DNA of 46,041 nt from Pseudomonadota bacterium. Lineage in GTDB: Bacteria > Pseudomonadota > Alphaproteobacteria > Rhizobiales > Rhizobiaceae. Every line of letters starts with the position of its first letter. Within the stretch, counting starts at the first letter, position 1. Below, one piece after another: positions 23,001 through 33,100 of this stretch. Both the position numbers and the translations under genes were made by a program. Under the pieces are notes generated by a model. That model made no database searches and was not told where the DNA came from. It worked only from the letters and a program-made list of their open reading frames with translations. Location of the stretch: assembly GCA_023399465.1 (NCBI GenBank), contig JAEWPB010000118.1, positions 1-46,041 of the forward strand, read 5' to 3'.

Positions 23001-24257
23001 ATGACCCGCACAATGTTCAAAGGCATGCTGCTCGCGACGAGCATCCTCGGCTCGGCCGGGCTCGCGCATGCCGACACGACGCTGACGATCGAAAGCTGGC
23101 GCAATGACGACCTGCCGATCTGGCAGGAGAAGCTGATCCCCGCCTTCGAAGCCAAGCATCCGGGCATCAAGGTGGTCTTCTCGCCGTCGGCACCGACCGA
23201 ATACAATGCGGCGCTCAATGCCAAGCTCGACGCCGGCTCTGCAGGTGATCTCATCACCTGCCGCCCGTTCGACGCCTCGCTCGAACTCTTCAAGAAGGGC
23301 CACCTGGCTGACCTGACGACGCTCAAGGGCATGTCGAACTTCTCCGACGTCGCCAAGGCCGCCTGGACCACCGACGACGGCTCGGCCAGCTTCTGCGTGC
23401 CGATGGCTTCGGTCATCCACGGCTTCATCTACAACAAGGACGCCTTCGACCAGCTCGGCATCGCCATTCCGAAGACCGAGGAAGAGTTCTTCGCCGCCCT
23501 CGAAAAGATCAAGGCGGACGGCAACTACATACCGATGGCGATGGGCACCAAGGATCTCTGGGAAGCCGCGACCATGGGCTACCAGAACATCGGCCCGACC
23601 TACTGGAAGGGCGAGGAAGGCCGCGCAGCACTGATCAAGGGCGAGCAGAAGCTCACCGACGAGCCGTGGGTCGAGCCCTACCGCGTTCTCGCCAAGTGGA
23701 AGGACTATCTCGGCGACGGTTTCGAAGCCCAGACCTATCCGGACAGCCAGAACCTCTTCACCCTCGGCCGCGCAGCGATCTATCCGGCCGGCTCCTGGGA
23801 AATCGGCCTGTTCAACACCCAGGCACAGTTCAAGATGGGCGCCTTCCCGCCGCCGGTGAAGACGGCCGGCGACACCTGCTACATCTCCGACCACAACGAC
23901 ATCGGCATCGGCCTCAATGCCAAGAGCCCGAACGCGGAAGCCGCCAAGACCTTCCTCGACTGGGTTTCCTCGCCGGAATTCGCAGAGATCTACGCGAATG
24001 CACTGCCGGGCTTCTTCAGCCTGAACTCGACCCCGGTGAAGATGAACGACCCGCTGGCGCAGGAATTCGTCTCCTGGCGCGAAACCTGCAAGCCAACGAT
24101 CCGCTCGACCTACCAGATCCTGTCGCGCGGCACGCCGAACCTGGAAAACGAAACCTGGGTTGAATCGGCCAACGTCATCAACGGCACCGATACGCCGGAA
24201 GTTGCCGGCAAGAAGCTGCAGGACGGCCTCGACAGCTGGTACAAGCCGGCCAAGTAA
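23001..24257 (+). CDS. ABC sugar transporter, periplasmic substrate-binding protein
   Basis: A family 1 (MalE-type) solute-binding protein of 418 aa. The signal peptide (about residues 1-24, ending LAHA) is followed by DTTLTIESWRNDDLPIWQEK; the hinge and cluster-B-like region with EYNAALNAKLDAGSAGDLIT fits oligosaccharide/amino-sugar binders. Many Trp and Tyr residues are available for sugar stacking. The ATG at 23001 has a strong GAGGGAGAA site; the frame is open earlier, inside the 53-bp gap after murQ. Substrate is inferred from neighbours to be a cell-wall amino sugar or a small oligosaccharide of it. Confidence 0.92.
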   Translation: MTRTMFKGMLLATSILGSAGLAHADTTLTIESWRNDDLPIWQEKLIPAFEAKHPGIKVVFSPSAPTEYNAALNAKLDAGSAGDLITCRPFDASLELFKKGHLADLTTLKGMSNFSDVAKAAWTTDDGSASFCVPMASVIHGFIYNKDAFDQLGIAIPKTEEEFFAALEKIKADGNYIPMAMGTKDLWEAATMGYQNIGPTYWKGEEGRAALIKGEQKLTDEPWVEPYRVLAKWKDYLGDGFEAQTYPDSQNLFTLGRAAIYPAGSWEIGLFNTQAQFKMGAFPPPVKTAGDTCYISDHNDIGIGLNAKSPNAEAAKTFLDWVSSPEFAEIYANALPGFFSLNSTPVKMNDPLAQEFVSWRETCKPTIRSTYQILSRGTPNLENETWVESANVINGTDTPEVAGKKLQDGLDSWYKPAK

Positions 24258-24270
24258 GGTCCATCAACCG

Positions 24271-24296
24271 ACCTGACCGGCCCGCCGGTCAGGTCC
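24271..24296 (+). terminator. Hairpin after the binding-protein gene (mRNA stabiliser or partial terminator)
   Basis: A perfect 12-bp stem (GACCTGACCGGC / GCCGGTCAGGTC) with a 2-nt spacer lies 13 nt after the binding-protein stop and inside the operon. No T-run follows. Such hairpins commonly raise binding-protein mRNA levels relative to the permeases. The rest of the 180-nt gap to 24438 shows nothing clear. Confidence 0.6.
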
Positions 24297-24437
24297 CACC
24301 TTGGCAGACGTCGGGCCATGCGCGCGACGTCTCTGGCCCGCCTGGGGGTCATTCGATCACAGTGGATCGCAAGGTGTGTCGTCAGGTGTGTGTGCGCCGA
24401 CGTATGATAGCCAACATAGCGAACGGGCGTACGCCAA

Positions 24438-25391
24438 ATGAGCCAAGCCGAACTTGAGACCATCTCCCCAGCGGTGCCGATCAGGCGCCCGATCCGCTGG
24501 CACATCTTCATCTTCCTGCTGCCGGCCCTGCTCGTCTATTCCGCGGTGATGATCCTGCCGCTGATCGAAACGCTGCGCCTGTCGCTGTTCAATGTCGTCG
24601 ACGGCCAGCCGACCTTCGTCGGGCTCGACAATTTCAAGGTGCTTTTCGGCGACCCCCGCTGGTCAGCCGACTTCTGGAACGCGCTGAAGAACAACTTCAT
24701 CTTCTTCATCATCCACATGCTGGTGCAGAACCCGATCGGCATCGCGCTCGCGGCGCTGCTGTCGATCCCGACGCTACGCTTTGCCGCCTTCTATCGCACG
24801 GCGATCTTCCTGCCGACGCTGCTTTCCTTCGTCATCGTCGGCTTCATCTGGAAGCTGATCCTGTCGCCGATCTGGGGCGTCGCGCCGTGGCTGATGGAAC
24901 TCGTCGGCATGAAGGCGTATTTCGCCCCCTGGCTCGGCAAGCCGAGCACCGCGCTCATCACCGTATCGCTGATTTCCGTGTGGCAGTATGTCGGCATCCC
25001 GATGATGCTGATCTACGCGGCGCTGCTGAATATCCCGGAAGAAGTCATCGAAGCCGCCGAATGCGATGGCATCACCGGCTGGAGCCAGTTCTGGAAGATC
25101 AAGCTGCCGCTGGTGCTGCCGGCAATCGGCATCATCTCGATCCTCACCTTCGTCGGCAACTTCAACGCCTTCGACCTGATCTACACGGTGCAGGGCGCAC
25201 TCGCCGGGCCCGACAAGTCGACCGACATCCTCGGCACGCTGCTCTACCGCACCTTCTTCGGTTTCCAGCTCCAGCTCGGCGACCGGTCGATGGGTTCCGC
25301 CATCGCGACGGTGATGTTCCTGATCATCCTGGCCGGGGTCTCGCTCTACCTGTTCGTTATCCAGCGGCGGATTCGCCGCTACCAGTTCTGA
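24438..25391 (+). CDS. ABC sugar transporter permease, MalF/UgpA-type
   Basis: Inner-membrane permease of 317 aa with about six transmembrane helices. A soluble N-terminus (about 1-25) precedes FIFLLPALLVYSAVMILPL. The cytoplasmic EAA loop that docks on the ATPase is visible as EAAECDGITGWSQFWKIKLP (about residue 210). It pairs with the next gene, 13 bp downstream, to form the heterodimeric channel. Confidence 0.93.
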   Translation: MSQAELETISPAVPIRRPIRWHIFIFLLPALLVYSAVMILPLIETLRLSLFNVVDGQPTFVGLDNFKVLFGDPRWSADFWNALKNNFIFFIIHMLVQNPIGIALAALLSIPTLRFAAFYRTAIFLPTLLSFVIVGFIWKLILSPIWGVAPWLMELVGMKAYFAPWLGKPSTALITVSLISVWQYVGIPMMLIYAALLNIPEEVIEAAECDGITGWSQFWKIKLPLVLPAIGIISILTFVGNFNAFDLIYTVQGALAGPDKSTDILGTLLYRTFFGFQLQLGDRSMGSAIATVMFLIILAGVSLYLFVIQRRIRRYQF

Positions 25392-25404
25392 GGAGCAAGG
25401 GAAC

Positions 25405-26244
25405 ATGTCGAAAGCACGCTTTTCCCCGATCCGTTCGACGGTGGTTCACGTCCTTCTGATCGCCTATACGCTGGTTGCCCTCTTCCCGGTCTTCCTGACG
25501 CTCATCAACTCGTTCAAGGATCGCAACGCGATCTTCCGCACGCCGATGCAGCTGCCCTCGCCGTCGACCTTCAGCCTGGTCGGCTATCAGACGGTGCTCA
25601 ACCAGGGCGATTTCGTACTCTACTTCCAGAACAGCCTGATCGTCACCGTGATGTCGATCATCGGCGTACTGCTGTTCGGCGCGATGGCTGCCTTCGCACT
25701 CTCCGAATACCGCTTCCGGGGCAATACGATGATGGGCCTGTACCTGGCGATCGGCATCATGATCCCGATCCGCCTCGGTACGGTCGCCATCCTGCAGGGG
25801 ATGGTCGCGACCGGCCTGGTCAACACGCTGACGGCACTCATCCTCGTCTACACCGCGCAAGGGCTGCCGCTGGCGATCTTCATCCTGTCCGAGTTCATGC
25901 GCACGGTTTCCGATGACCTGAAGAATGCCGGGCGCATCGACGGCCTGTCGGAATACGCGATCTTCTTCCGCCTCGTGCTGCCGCTGGTGCGCCCCGCCAT
26001 GGCAACGGTCGCGGTCTTCACCATGATCCCGATCTGGAACGACCTGTGGTTCCCGCTGATCCTGGCGCCGAGTGAGGCGACCAAGACCGTGACGCTGGGC
26101 TCGCAGATCTTCATCGGCCAGTTCGTCACCAACTGGAATGCGGTGCTGGCGGCGTTGTCGCTCGCCATCCTGCCGGTCCTTGTTCTTTATGTCATATTCT
26201 CGCGGCAGTTGATCCGCGGCATTACTTCAGGAGCAGTCAAGTGA
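25405..26244 (+). CDS. ABC sugar transporter permease, MalG/UgpE-type
   Basis: The second permease, 279 aa, with about six transmembrane helices. It opens HVLLIAYTLVALFPVFLTLINSF without the last residue being counted as boundary, and has the EAA-type loop NAGRIDGLSEYAIFFRLVLP (about residues 173-192). The ATG at 25405 follows GAGGAGCAAGG. Its stop overlaps the GTG start of the oxidoreductase gene by GTGA, so import and oxidoreductase are translationally coupled. Confidence 0.93.
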   Translation: MSKARFSPIRSTVVHVLLIAYTLVALFPVFLTLINSFKDRNAIFRTPMQLPSPSTFSLVGYQTVLNQGDFVLYFQNSLIVTVMSIIGVLLFGAMAAFALSEYRFRGNTMMGLYLAIGIMIPIRLGTVAILQGMVATGLVNTLTALILVYTAQGLPLAIFILSEFMRTVSDDLKNAGRIDGLSEYAIFFRLVLPLVRPAMATVAVFTMIPIWNDLWFPLILAPSEATKTVTLGSQIFIGQFVTNWNAVLAALSLAILPVLVLYVIFSRQLIRGITSGAVK

Positions 26245-27305
26245 GTTCGTCGTCCGCCCCCATTCGCGTCCTCGTCGCCGGCCTCGGCAACATGGGCAGG
26301 AGCCATGCGCTCGCCTATCACAACAACCCCGGCTTCGAGATCGTCGGTCTCGTCAACCGCTCCAAGGTCGACCTGCCGGCGGAACTGCAGGGCTACACGA
26401 TCCACCCGGATTTTCAGTCGGCGCTTGCCGAACTGAAGCCGGATCTCTGCTCGATCAACACCTATTCGGATAGCCACGCCGATTACTGCGTCATGGCCTT
26501 CGAAGCGGGCTGCGACGTGTTCGTCGAAAAGCCGCTCGCCACCACTGTCGCCGATGCCGAACGCGTCGTCGCGGCGGCCAGGAAGCACGGCCGCAAGCTG
26601 GTCGTCGGCTATATCCTGCGCCATCACCCCTCCTGGATGCGGCTGATCGCCGAAGCCCGCAAGCTCGGCGGGCCCTATGTCTTCCGCATGAACCTGAACC
26701 AGCAGTCCAGCGGCCCGACCTGGGAAACCCACAAGGCGCTGATGCAGACCACCTCGCCGATCGTCGATTGTGGCGTGCATTATGTCGACGTCATGTGCCA
26801 GATCACCGACGCCAAGCCGGTGCAGGTGCGCGGCATGGGCCTGCGGCTCTCCGACGAGATCAGCCCTGACATGTATAACTACGGCCACCTGCAGGTGATG
26901 TTCGAAGACGGTTCGGTCGGCTGGTACGAGGCCGGCTGGGGGCCGATGATCTCCGAGACCGCCTTCTTCGTGAAGGACGTCATGTCCCCGCACGGCTCGG
27001 TTTCCATCGTCATGGATCCGAACGCCAAGTCGGACGACATCGACACCCATACCAAGACCTCGGTCATCCGCCTGCACAGCGCCGAGACCGGCGGGGACGG
27101 CCGCTTCGTCAAGCCCGACGTAGACCTGACGATGCAGGGCGAGCCGGGCCACCAGGACCTTTGCGACCGCGAGCAGGCCTATGTTCTGAAAGCCATCCGC
27201 GAGGACATCGACCTTAACCGTCACATGGACGATGCGGTGCAGTCGCTGCGCATCTGCCTTGCCGCCGACGAAAGCGTCAGGACCGGCCAGCCGGTTGCAC
27301 TTTGA
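26241..27305 (+). CDS. Gfo/Idh/MocA-family NAD(P)-dependent oxidoreductase
   Basis: A cytosolic sugar oxidoreductase of 354 aa. The Rossmann fold begins VLVAGLGNMGRSHALAY (residues 9-25). The family's EKP motif, with its conserved lysine, is in DVFVEKPLATT (about 93-103), and the catalytic His is in DCGVHYVDVM (about 175-184). The start is GTG at 26241 with AGGAG upstream, overlapping the permease stop. Enzymes of this family oxidise or epimerise sugars, or open glycosidic bonds through a 3-keto intermediate. None of these is a step in the standard MurNAc/GlcNAc route, so the substrate is open. Confidence 0.92.
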   Translation: MSSSSAPIRVLVAGLGNMGRSHALAYHNNPGFEIVGLVNRSKVDLPAELQGYTIHPDFQSALAELKPDLCSINTYSDSHADYCVMAFEAGCDVFVEKPLATTVADAERVVAAARKHGRKLVVGYILRHHPSWMRLIAEARKLGGPYVFRMNLNQQSSGPTWETHKALMQTTSPIVDCGVHYVDVMCQITDAKPVQVRGMGLRLSDEISPDMYNYGHLQVMFEDGSVGWYEAGWGPMISETAFFVKDVMSPHGSVSIVMDPNAKSDDIDTHTKTSVIRLHSAETGGDGRFVKPDVDLTMQGEPGHQDLCDREQAYVLKAIREDIDLNRHMDDAVQSLRICLAADESVRTGQPVAL

Positions 27306-27318
27306 GGGAAAGAGACAC

Positions 27319-28320
27319 GTGGGATCGCTTCAACTGAAATCCATCCGCAAGGCCTTCGGCAGCCATGAAGTGCTGAAGGGCATCGATCTCGAGGTCAACG
27401 ACGGCGAATTCGTCATCTTCGTCGGCCCTTCGGGATGCGGCAAGTCCACGTTGCTGCGCACCATCGCCGGCCTGGAAGACGCCACCTCCGGCAGCATCCT
27501 GATCGACGGCAAGGAAGTCAGCACCGTTCCGCCGGCAAAGCGCGGCATCGCGATGGTGTTCCAGTCCTACGCGCTCTATCCGCACCTGACAGTCAAGGAC
27601 AACATGGGGCTTGGGCTGAAGCAGGCCGGCACAGCGAAGGACGAGATCGAGCGGCGGGTGGCGAAGGCCTCGTCGATGCTGTCGCTCGAGCCCTATCTCG
27701 CCCGCCGCCCGGCCGAGCTTTCCGGCGGCCAGCGCCAGCGCGTCGCCATCGGCCGCGCCATCGTGCGCGAGCCGAAGCTGTTCCTGTTCGATGAACCGCT
27801 GTCCAATCTCGATGCGGCGCTGCGGGTGCAGACCCGCCTCGAAATCGCCCGGCTGCACCGCAGCCTCGAGGCAACGATGATCTACGTCACCCACGACCAG
27901 GTCGAGGCAATGACGCTTGCCGACAAGATCGTCGTGCTGAACGCCGGCGCCATCGAGCAGGTCGGCTCGCCGATGGAGCTCTACAACCGGCCGGCGAACC
28001 TGTTCGTTGCCGGCTTCATCGGCTCACCGCAGATGAACTTCATCGAGGCCGAGCGTCTTGGCGAGAGCGGCGCGAAGACCATCGGCATCCGCCCGGAGCA
28101 TATTGCGCTCTCGCGCGAGAGCGGCGACTGGAAGGGCAAGGTGGTCCATGCCGAGCACCTCGGCGCCGACACGATCCTTTACCTCGAAACCGAAACCACC
28201 GGCCTGCTCACGGTTCGCCTGTTCGGCGAACAGCGCTATGATGCCGACCACATCGTCTACGCCACGCCGGACAGGGCAAGCCTCCATCGTTTCGATGGCG
28301 ATGGCCGCGCCATCCGGTGA
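27319..28320 (+). CDS. ABC sugar transporter ATP-binding protein, MalK/UgpC-type
   Basis: The ATPase of the importer, 333 aa, with the long C-terminal regulatory (TOBE) part typical of CUT1 transporters. Walker A GPSGCGKST (about 36-44), Q-loop FQSYALYPHLTV, signature LSGGQRQRVAIGRAI and Walker B LFLFDEPLSNLDAAL are intact, with the switch His in YVTHDQVEAMT. The start is GTG at 27319, with GAGGGAAAGAG upstream; the frame is open earlier inside the oxidoreductase gene. It completes an importer with its own binding protein and two permeases. Confidence 0.95.
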   Translation: MGSLQLKSIRKAFGSHEVLKGIDLEVNDGEFVIFVGPSGCGKSTLLRTIAGLEDATSGSILIDGKEVSTVPPAKRGIAMVFQSYALYPHLTVKDNMGLGLKQAGTAKDEIERRVAKASSMLSLEPYLARRPAELSGGQRQRVAIGRAIVREPKLFLFDEPLSNLDAALRVQTRLEIARLHRSLEATMIYVTHDQVEAMTLADKIVVLNAGAIEQVGSPMELYNRPANLFVAGFIGSPQMNFIEAERLGESGAKTIGIRPEHIALSRESGDWKGKVVHAEHLGADTILYLETETTGLLTVRLFGEQRYDADHIVYATPDRASLHRFDGDGRAIR

Positions 28321-28372
28321 AGGCCGCGACCGGCCGCCGCTCGCGGCCGCCCTGCGGGACGAAAGGCATCAG

Positions 28373-29284
28373 ATGATCCTGTGCTTCGATATCGGCGGCT
28401 CGGCCATCAAGAGTGCCATTGCCGAGGACGCCGAGACAATCACGACGCTCGGCAGACGGCCGACGCCGCTCGACAGCTTCGACGCCTTCACCGGCGCGCT
28501 CAAGGCAGTGCTGGCAGAGGCCGGCGGCAAGCCGGACCGAATCGCGATCTCGATTGCCGGCGTCGTCGATCCGGACACGCAGGCGATCACCTGCGCCAAC
28601 ATTCCCTGCATCCACGGCCGCCCCCTCGCGCGCGACCTCGAAGCCACGCTCGGTCTTCCGGTGTTGATCGCCAATGACGCCGACTGTTTTGCCATGGCGG
28701 AAGCCGGCGTCGGCGCCGGACGTGGCCACCGCATCGTGCTCGGCGCGATCCTCGGCACCGGGGTCGGAGGCGGCATTGTCGTTGACGGCCGGCTGATCAA
28801 CGCCGCTGGCGGTTTTGCCGGCGAATGGGGCCATGGCCGGGCAATTGCATCGCAGGCCGGCAATCCGCCCGCGGAAGTTCCCGCCTACCCCTGCGGTTGC
28901 GGCCAGAGGGGCTGCGTCGATACAGTCGGCGGCGCACGCGGCTTGGAGCGGCTTCATCGCGAGCTGCATCAGCGCGATCTCACAAGCGAGGCGATCATCG
29001 CCGCATGGCTGGCGGGCGACGCCGATGCGGCACGCACGATCGACGTCTATGTCGATCTCGTCGCCTCGCCGCTGGCGCTGGCCATCAACATCACCGGCGC
29101 CTCCATCGTCCCGACCGGCGGCGGCCTTTCGAACTGTGAGCAGCTGCTTGCCTTGCTGGATCACACCGTACGCACGCGGACACTGCGCCGGTTCGACCGT
29201 CCGCTGGTGGTATCAGGCGCCTGCCGCGTCGAACCCGGCCTGATCGGTGCCGCGCTTCTCGGACTGAGGATGGGAAAACCATGA
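28373..29284 (+). CDS. ROK-family sugar kinase
   Basis: A 303-aa ROK (repressor, ORF, kinase) protein without DNA-binding domain, so a kinase. The phosphate loop is CFDIGGSAIKSAI (residues 4-16). IANDADCFAMAEAGVGAG carries the catalytic Asp, ILGTGVGGGIVVDG is the second phosphate loop, and the zinc site is GEWGHG plus CGCGQRGC. Typical substrates are GlcNAc, glucose, ManNAc or MurNAc-like sugars. The ATG at 28373 lies 52 bp after the ATPase gene and the stop overlaps cutC by ATGA. A second kinase in a locus that already has a BadF-type one suggests a second sugar substrate. Confidence 0.9.
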   Translation: MILCFDIGGSAIKSAIAEDAETITTLGRRPTPLDSFDAFTGALKAVLAEAGGKPDRIAISIAGVVDPDTQAITCANIPCIHGRPLARDLEATLGLPVLIANDADCFAMAEAGVGAGRGHRIVLGAILGTGVGGGIVVDGRLINAAGGFAGEWGHGRAIASQAGNPPAEVPAYPCGCGQRGCVDTVGGARGLERLHRELHQRDLTSEAIIAAWLAGDADAARTIDVYVDLVASPLALAINITGASIVPTGGGLSNCEQLLALLDHTVRTRTLRRFDRPLVVSGACRVEPGLIGAALLGLRMGKP

Positions 29285-30015
29285 CATCGGTGCTGCTTGA
29301 AGTCTGTGTCGATACTGCCGAAGGACTGGCGGCAGCGATCGCCGGCGGCGCCGACCGCATCGAACTCTGCAGCGCGCTCCCCGTGGGCGGGCTGACGCCG
29401 TCTGCTGGCCTGATGGCGCATGCGGCCGCCAAGCCGGTCCCAAGTTACGCGATGATCCGGCCACGGGCAGGCGATTTCGTGTACTCGGAAACGGAACTCC
29501 AGATCATGATCGGCGATATCGAGACTGCCCGCCGGGCCGGTCTCGCCGGTGTGGTCCTTGGTGCCAGCCTTCCCGATGGCCGGCTCGACCATGCGGCGCT
29601 CGCGCGACTTGCCTCAGCCGGCGCCGGGATGGGACTGACGCTGCATCGTGCCTTCGATCTCGTGCCCGCCATCGAGGATGCGATCGACCTCGCGGTGGAC
29701 CTCGGCTTCGAGCGGATCCTGACCTCCGGCGGAGCGAAATCCGCGCCCGAGGGCATCGACGTACTCGAGAGGGCGATCGCCCATGCGCGCGGCCGCATCT
29801 CCATCATGCCGGGCTCCGGCGTGACCCCAGATACGATCGATCCGCTCATCACCCGGCTTGCCGTGCCGGAGGTCCATTCGTCCTGTTCGGCCGCGGTGCC
29901 GAACGACAATCCCGCGGTGGTTGCGCTCGGCTTTGCGCCGCCGGTGGAACGACGGACCGATGCAGCGCTGGTGCGGGCGCTGAAAGCGCGGATAAATCGG
30001 GCTTTCCGCCGCTGA
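29281..30015 (+). CDS. cutC: CutC-family TIM-barrel protein
   Basis: A cytosolic TIM-barrel protein of 244 aa, PF03932. The family N-terminus LLEVCVDTAEGLAAAIAGGA is followed by DRIELCSALPVGGLTPS, then MIRPRAGDFVYSETE, the LHRAFDLV strand, ILTSGG and IMPGSGV. CutC is named for copper homeostasis, but the copper evidence is limited and its fold is that of an enzyme. Here it overlaps the ROK kinase by 4 bp at the end of a sugar operon, which points to a role in sugar metabolism. That is inference; the reaction is unknown. Cys residues at positions 6 and 27 are the only obvious metal-ligand candidates near the N-terminus. Confidence 0.93.
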   Translation: MTSVLLEVCVDTAEGLAAAIAGGADRIELCSALPVGGLTPSAGLMAHAAAKPVPSYAMIRPRAGDFVYSETELQIMIGDIETARRAGLAGVVLGASLPDGRLDHAALARLASAGAGMGLTLHRAFDLVPAIEDAIDLAVDLGFERILTSGGAKSAPEGIDVLERAIAHARGRISIMPGSGVTPDTIDPLITRLAVPEVHSSCSAAVPNDNPAVVALGFAPPVERRTDAALVRALKARINRAFRR

Positions 30016-30142
30016 AAGGCGCGATTTGTTGCACATCATGAAACTAAATGCCAAGACGCGCAGCAATTCCGTTTGTTCCTGATATGGCCTATCCTAGCCG
30101 CCATCGAAACGGATTGTCGGAGCGGATGCATCGGGAGGGCAA

Positions 30143-33100
30143 ATGCTTCCAGGTTGGGTGATTTTTGCGTCGGCGATTGCCTACCTGCTGTTGCTGTTCG
30201 CCGTGGCAAGCTATGGTGACCGCCGCAGCCGTCCGACCGTCGCGCCCAATCGCGGCCGGCCGATCGTCTATGCCCTCAGCCTGGCGATCTACTGCACCTC
30301 CTGGACCTATTTCGGTGGCGTCGGTCTTGCTGCCGACCGCGGCCTCGAATTCACCGCGATCTATATCGGCCCGATCCTCGTCTTCACCCTCGGCATGCCG
30401 GTCCTGCGCCGGATCATCGAACTCGCCAAGGCGGAAAAGCTCACCTCCGTCGCCGATTTCATTGCCGCGCGCTACGGCAAGAACCCGACCGTTGCCAGCA
30501 TCGTCGCCCTGATCTCGCTGGTCGGCGCCATTCCCTATATCGCCCTGCAGCTGAAGGCGGTGTCGAACAGCGTCGTCGCCATGGTCAATCCTGCGGATTA
30601 CGGCCTCGGCAACGGCCATCTCTATTTCATCGAGCTTCCGCTCACCGTGACGCTGGTGCTGGCATTATTCGCCGTCATGTTCGGAACCCGCCACACCGAC
30701 GCCACCGAGCATCAGGACGGCCTGATCCTCGCCATCGCGATGGAATCGGTGGTCAAGCTCGTCGCCTTCTGCACTGTCGGCATCTGCGTCGTCTGGGTGC
30801 TGTTCGACGGGCCGGCCGATCTCTGGGCGCGGGCGATGGACAACCGCCAGGTCATGCAATCGCTGACCTACGAGACACCGCTCAGCCGCTGGCTGACGCT
30901 GATCGTCCTCTCCGCCTTCGCAATCATCCTGCTGCCGCGCCAGTTCCATGTCACCGTGGTGGAGAACCGGACGGCGAAGGAACTGCAGCTCGCCGGCATC
31001 CTGCTGCCGCTCTATCTCGTCGCCATCAACATCTTCGTGTTGCCGGTGGCGATCGGCGGTCTTCTGACTTTCGGCGGCACAGGCAACGCCGACCTCTACG
31101 TGCTGTCGCTGCCGCTTAGCAACCAGATGCCGCTGCTCTCGCTGATCACCTTCATCGGCGGCTTTTCCGCGGCGACGGCGATGGTGATCGTCGCCTCGGT
31201 GGCGCTGGCAATCATGATTTCCAACGACATCGTCATGCCGATGTTCCTGCGGCAGAAGCTCAATCGCCGCAGCGAGCAGCGCAAGAACTTCGCCAAGACG
31301 CTGCTGCGCATCCGGCGCACAGCGATCTTCGCCGTGATGCTGCTCGGCTACGCCTATTATCGCGCCACCGACAGCGATACCGGGCTGGCCTCGATCGGCC
31401 TGCTTTCCTTCGCGGCGATCGCCCAGATGGTGCCGTCGCTGTTCGGCGGGCTGCTGTGGCGCCGGGCAAACGCCCGCGGTGCGATCGCCGGCCTGACCAC
31501 CGGCTTCCTCACCTGGGCCTATCTGCTGTTCCTCCCCAGCCTCGGCGGCCCCGACTATTCCCACGTCGCCAATGCGGTGCTTGGCTTCATCTTCCCCGGC
31601 AGCACCGCATTCAATGGCCCCGATGCCGATCCGCTGGTGAACGCCACCGTGCTCAGCCTGATGATCAACACCGGCGCCTTCATCATCGGTTCGCTCTCGC
31701 GCAATCCCCGACCGATCGAGCGGATCCAGTCCGGCATCTTCGTCAAGCGCCATTCGCGCTCGCAGTTCGCCACCCGCGGCTGGAAGACCCGGGTCAGTGT
31801 CGGCGACCTGAAGGTCGCCATCGCCCGCTATCTCGGCGACGAGCGCATGCAGCGCTCGCTCATGTCCTATGAACGCTCGTCCGGCAAACCGCTCGAGGAC
31901 GATCAACCGGCCGACATGGCATTGATCCACTTCTCGGAGCAGTTGCTGGGAAGCGCCATTGGCTCGTCATCCGCCCGCCTGGTGTTGTCGCTGATCCTGC
32001 AGAAGGCAGAGGACACGTCCTCCGACACCGCCTGGCTGCTCGACCAGGCCAGTGAAGCCCTGCAATACAACCAGGACATGCTGCAGACCGCCTTGTCGCA
32101 GATGGACCAGGGGATCGCCGTCTTCGACAGTTCCCACCAGCTGGTGATCTGGAACCGGCGTTTCCGCCAGCTTCTCGATCTCAGCGAAAGTGTCGGGCAG
32201 GTCGGTTATCCGCTCACGGACATCGTCGCCATCCTGGCAGAGCGCGGCGATATTCCCGAAAGCGAGCGCGACCACGTCATTCGCAGCATCCTGACGCTCG
32301 ACACGCCCTTCCCGCTGAGGCTTGCGACCAGCGAACTGATCCTCGAGGTGCGTTCCAATGCCATGCCGGACAAGGGGTTCGTCGCCACCTTCACCGACAT
32401 CACCCAGCGGGTCGCGGCCGACAAGGCGCTGAAGCGGGCCAACGAAACGCTCGAACAGCGGGTCGAGGAGCGCACTGCCGAACTGACGCGCGTCAACCAT
32501 GAGCTTGCCGAAGCACGCGCCAATGCCGACGAAGCCAATATCGGCAAGACCCGGTTCTTCGCCGCCGCCGGCCATGACATCCTCCAGCCGCTCAATGCCG
32601 CCCGTCTCTATTCCTCGTCGCTGGTGGAACGGATCGGCGACGGCGATGACCGACTGCTGGCGCGCAACATCGATTCCGCGCTGGAATCGGTCGAGAATAT
32701 CCTGGGAGCCGTGCTCGACATTTCCCGCCTCGACACCGGGGCGATGAAGCCGCGCGTCACCACCGTGCCGCTGAATGACCTGCTCAAGCGCATCGAGACC
32801 GATTTCACGCCGGTGGCCCTCGAAAAGAACCTGAAGCTGGTGGTCATGCCGACGACGCTCAGCGTCCGGTCCGACCCGCATCTCTTGCGGCGCCTTGTGC
32901 AGAACCTCGTGTCCAATGCCATCAAGTACACCCTCAAGGGCAAGGTGCTGGTCGGCGCGCGGCGCCGCGGAAACGAGGTCGTGATCCAGGTGATGGATTC
33001 CGGCATCGGCATCCACAGCTCCAAGTTCCGCACCGTTTTCAAGGAATTCACCCGGCTCGACGAAGGCGCCCGCACCGCTTCCGGCCTCGGCCTCGGGCTG

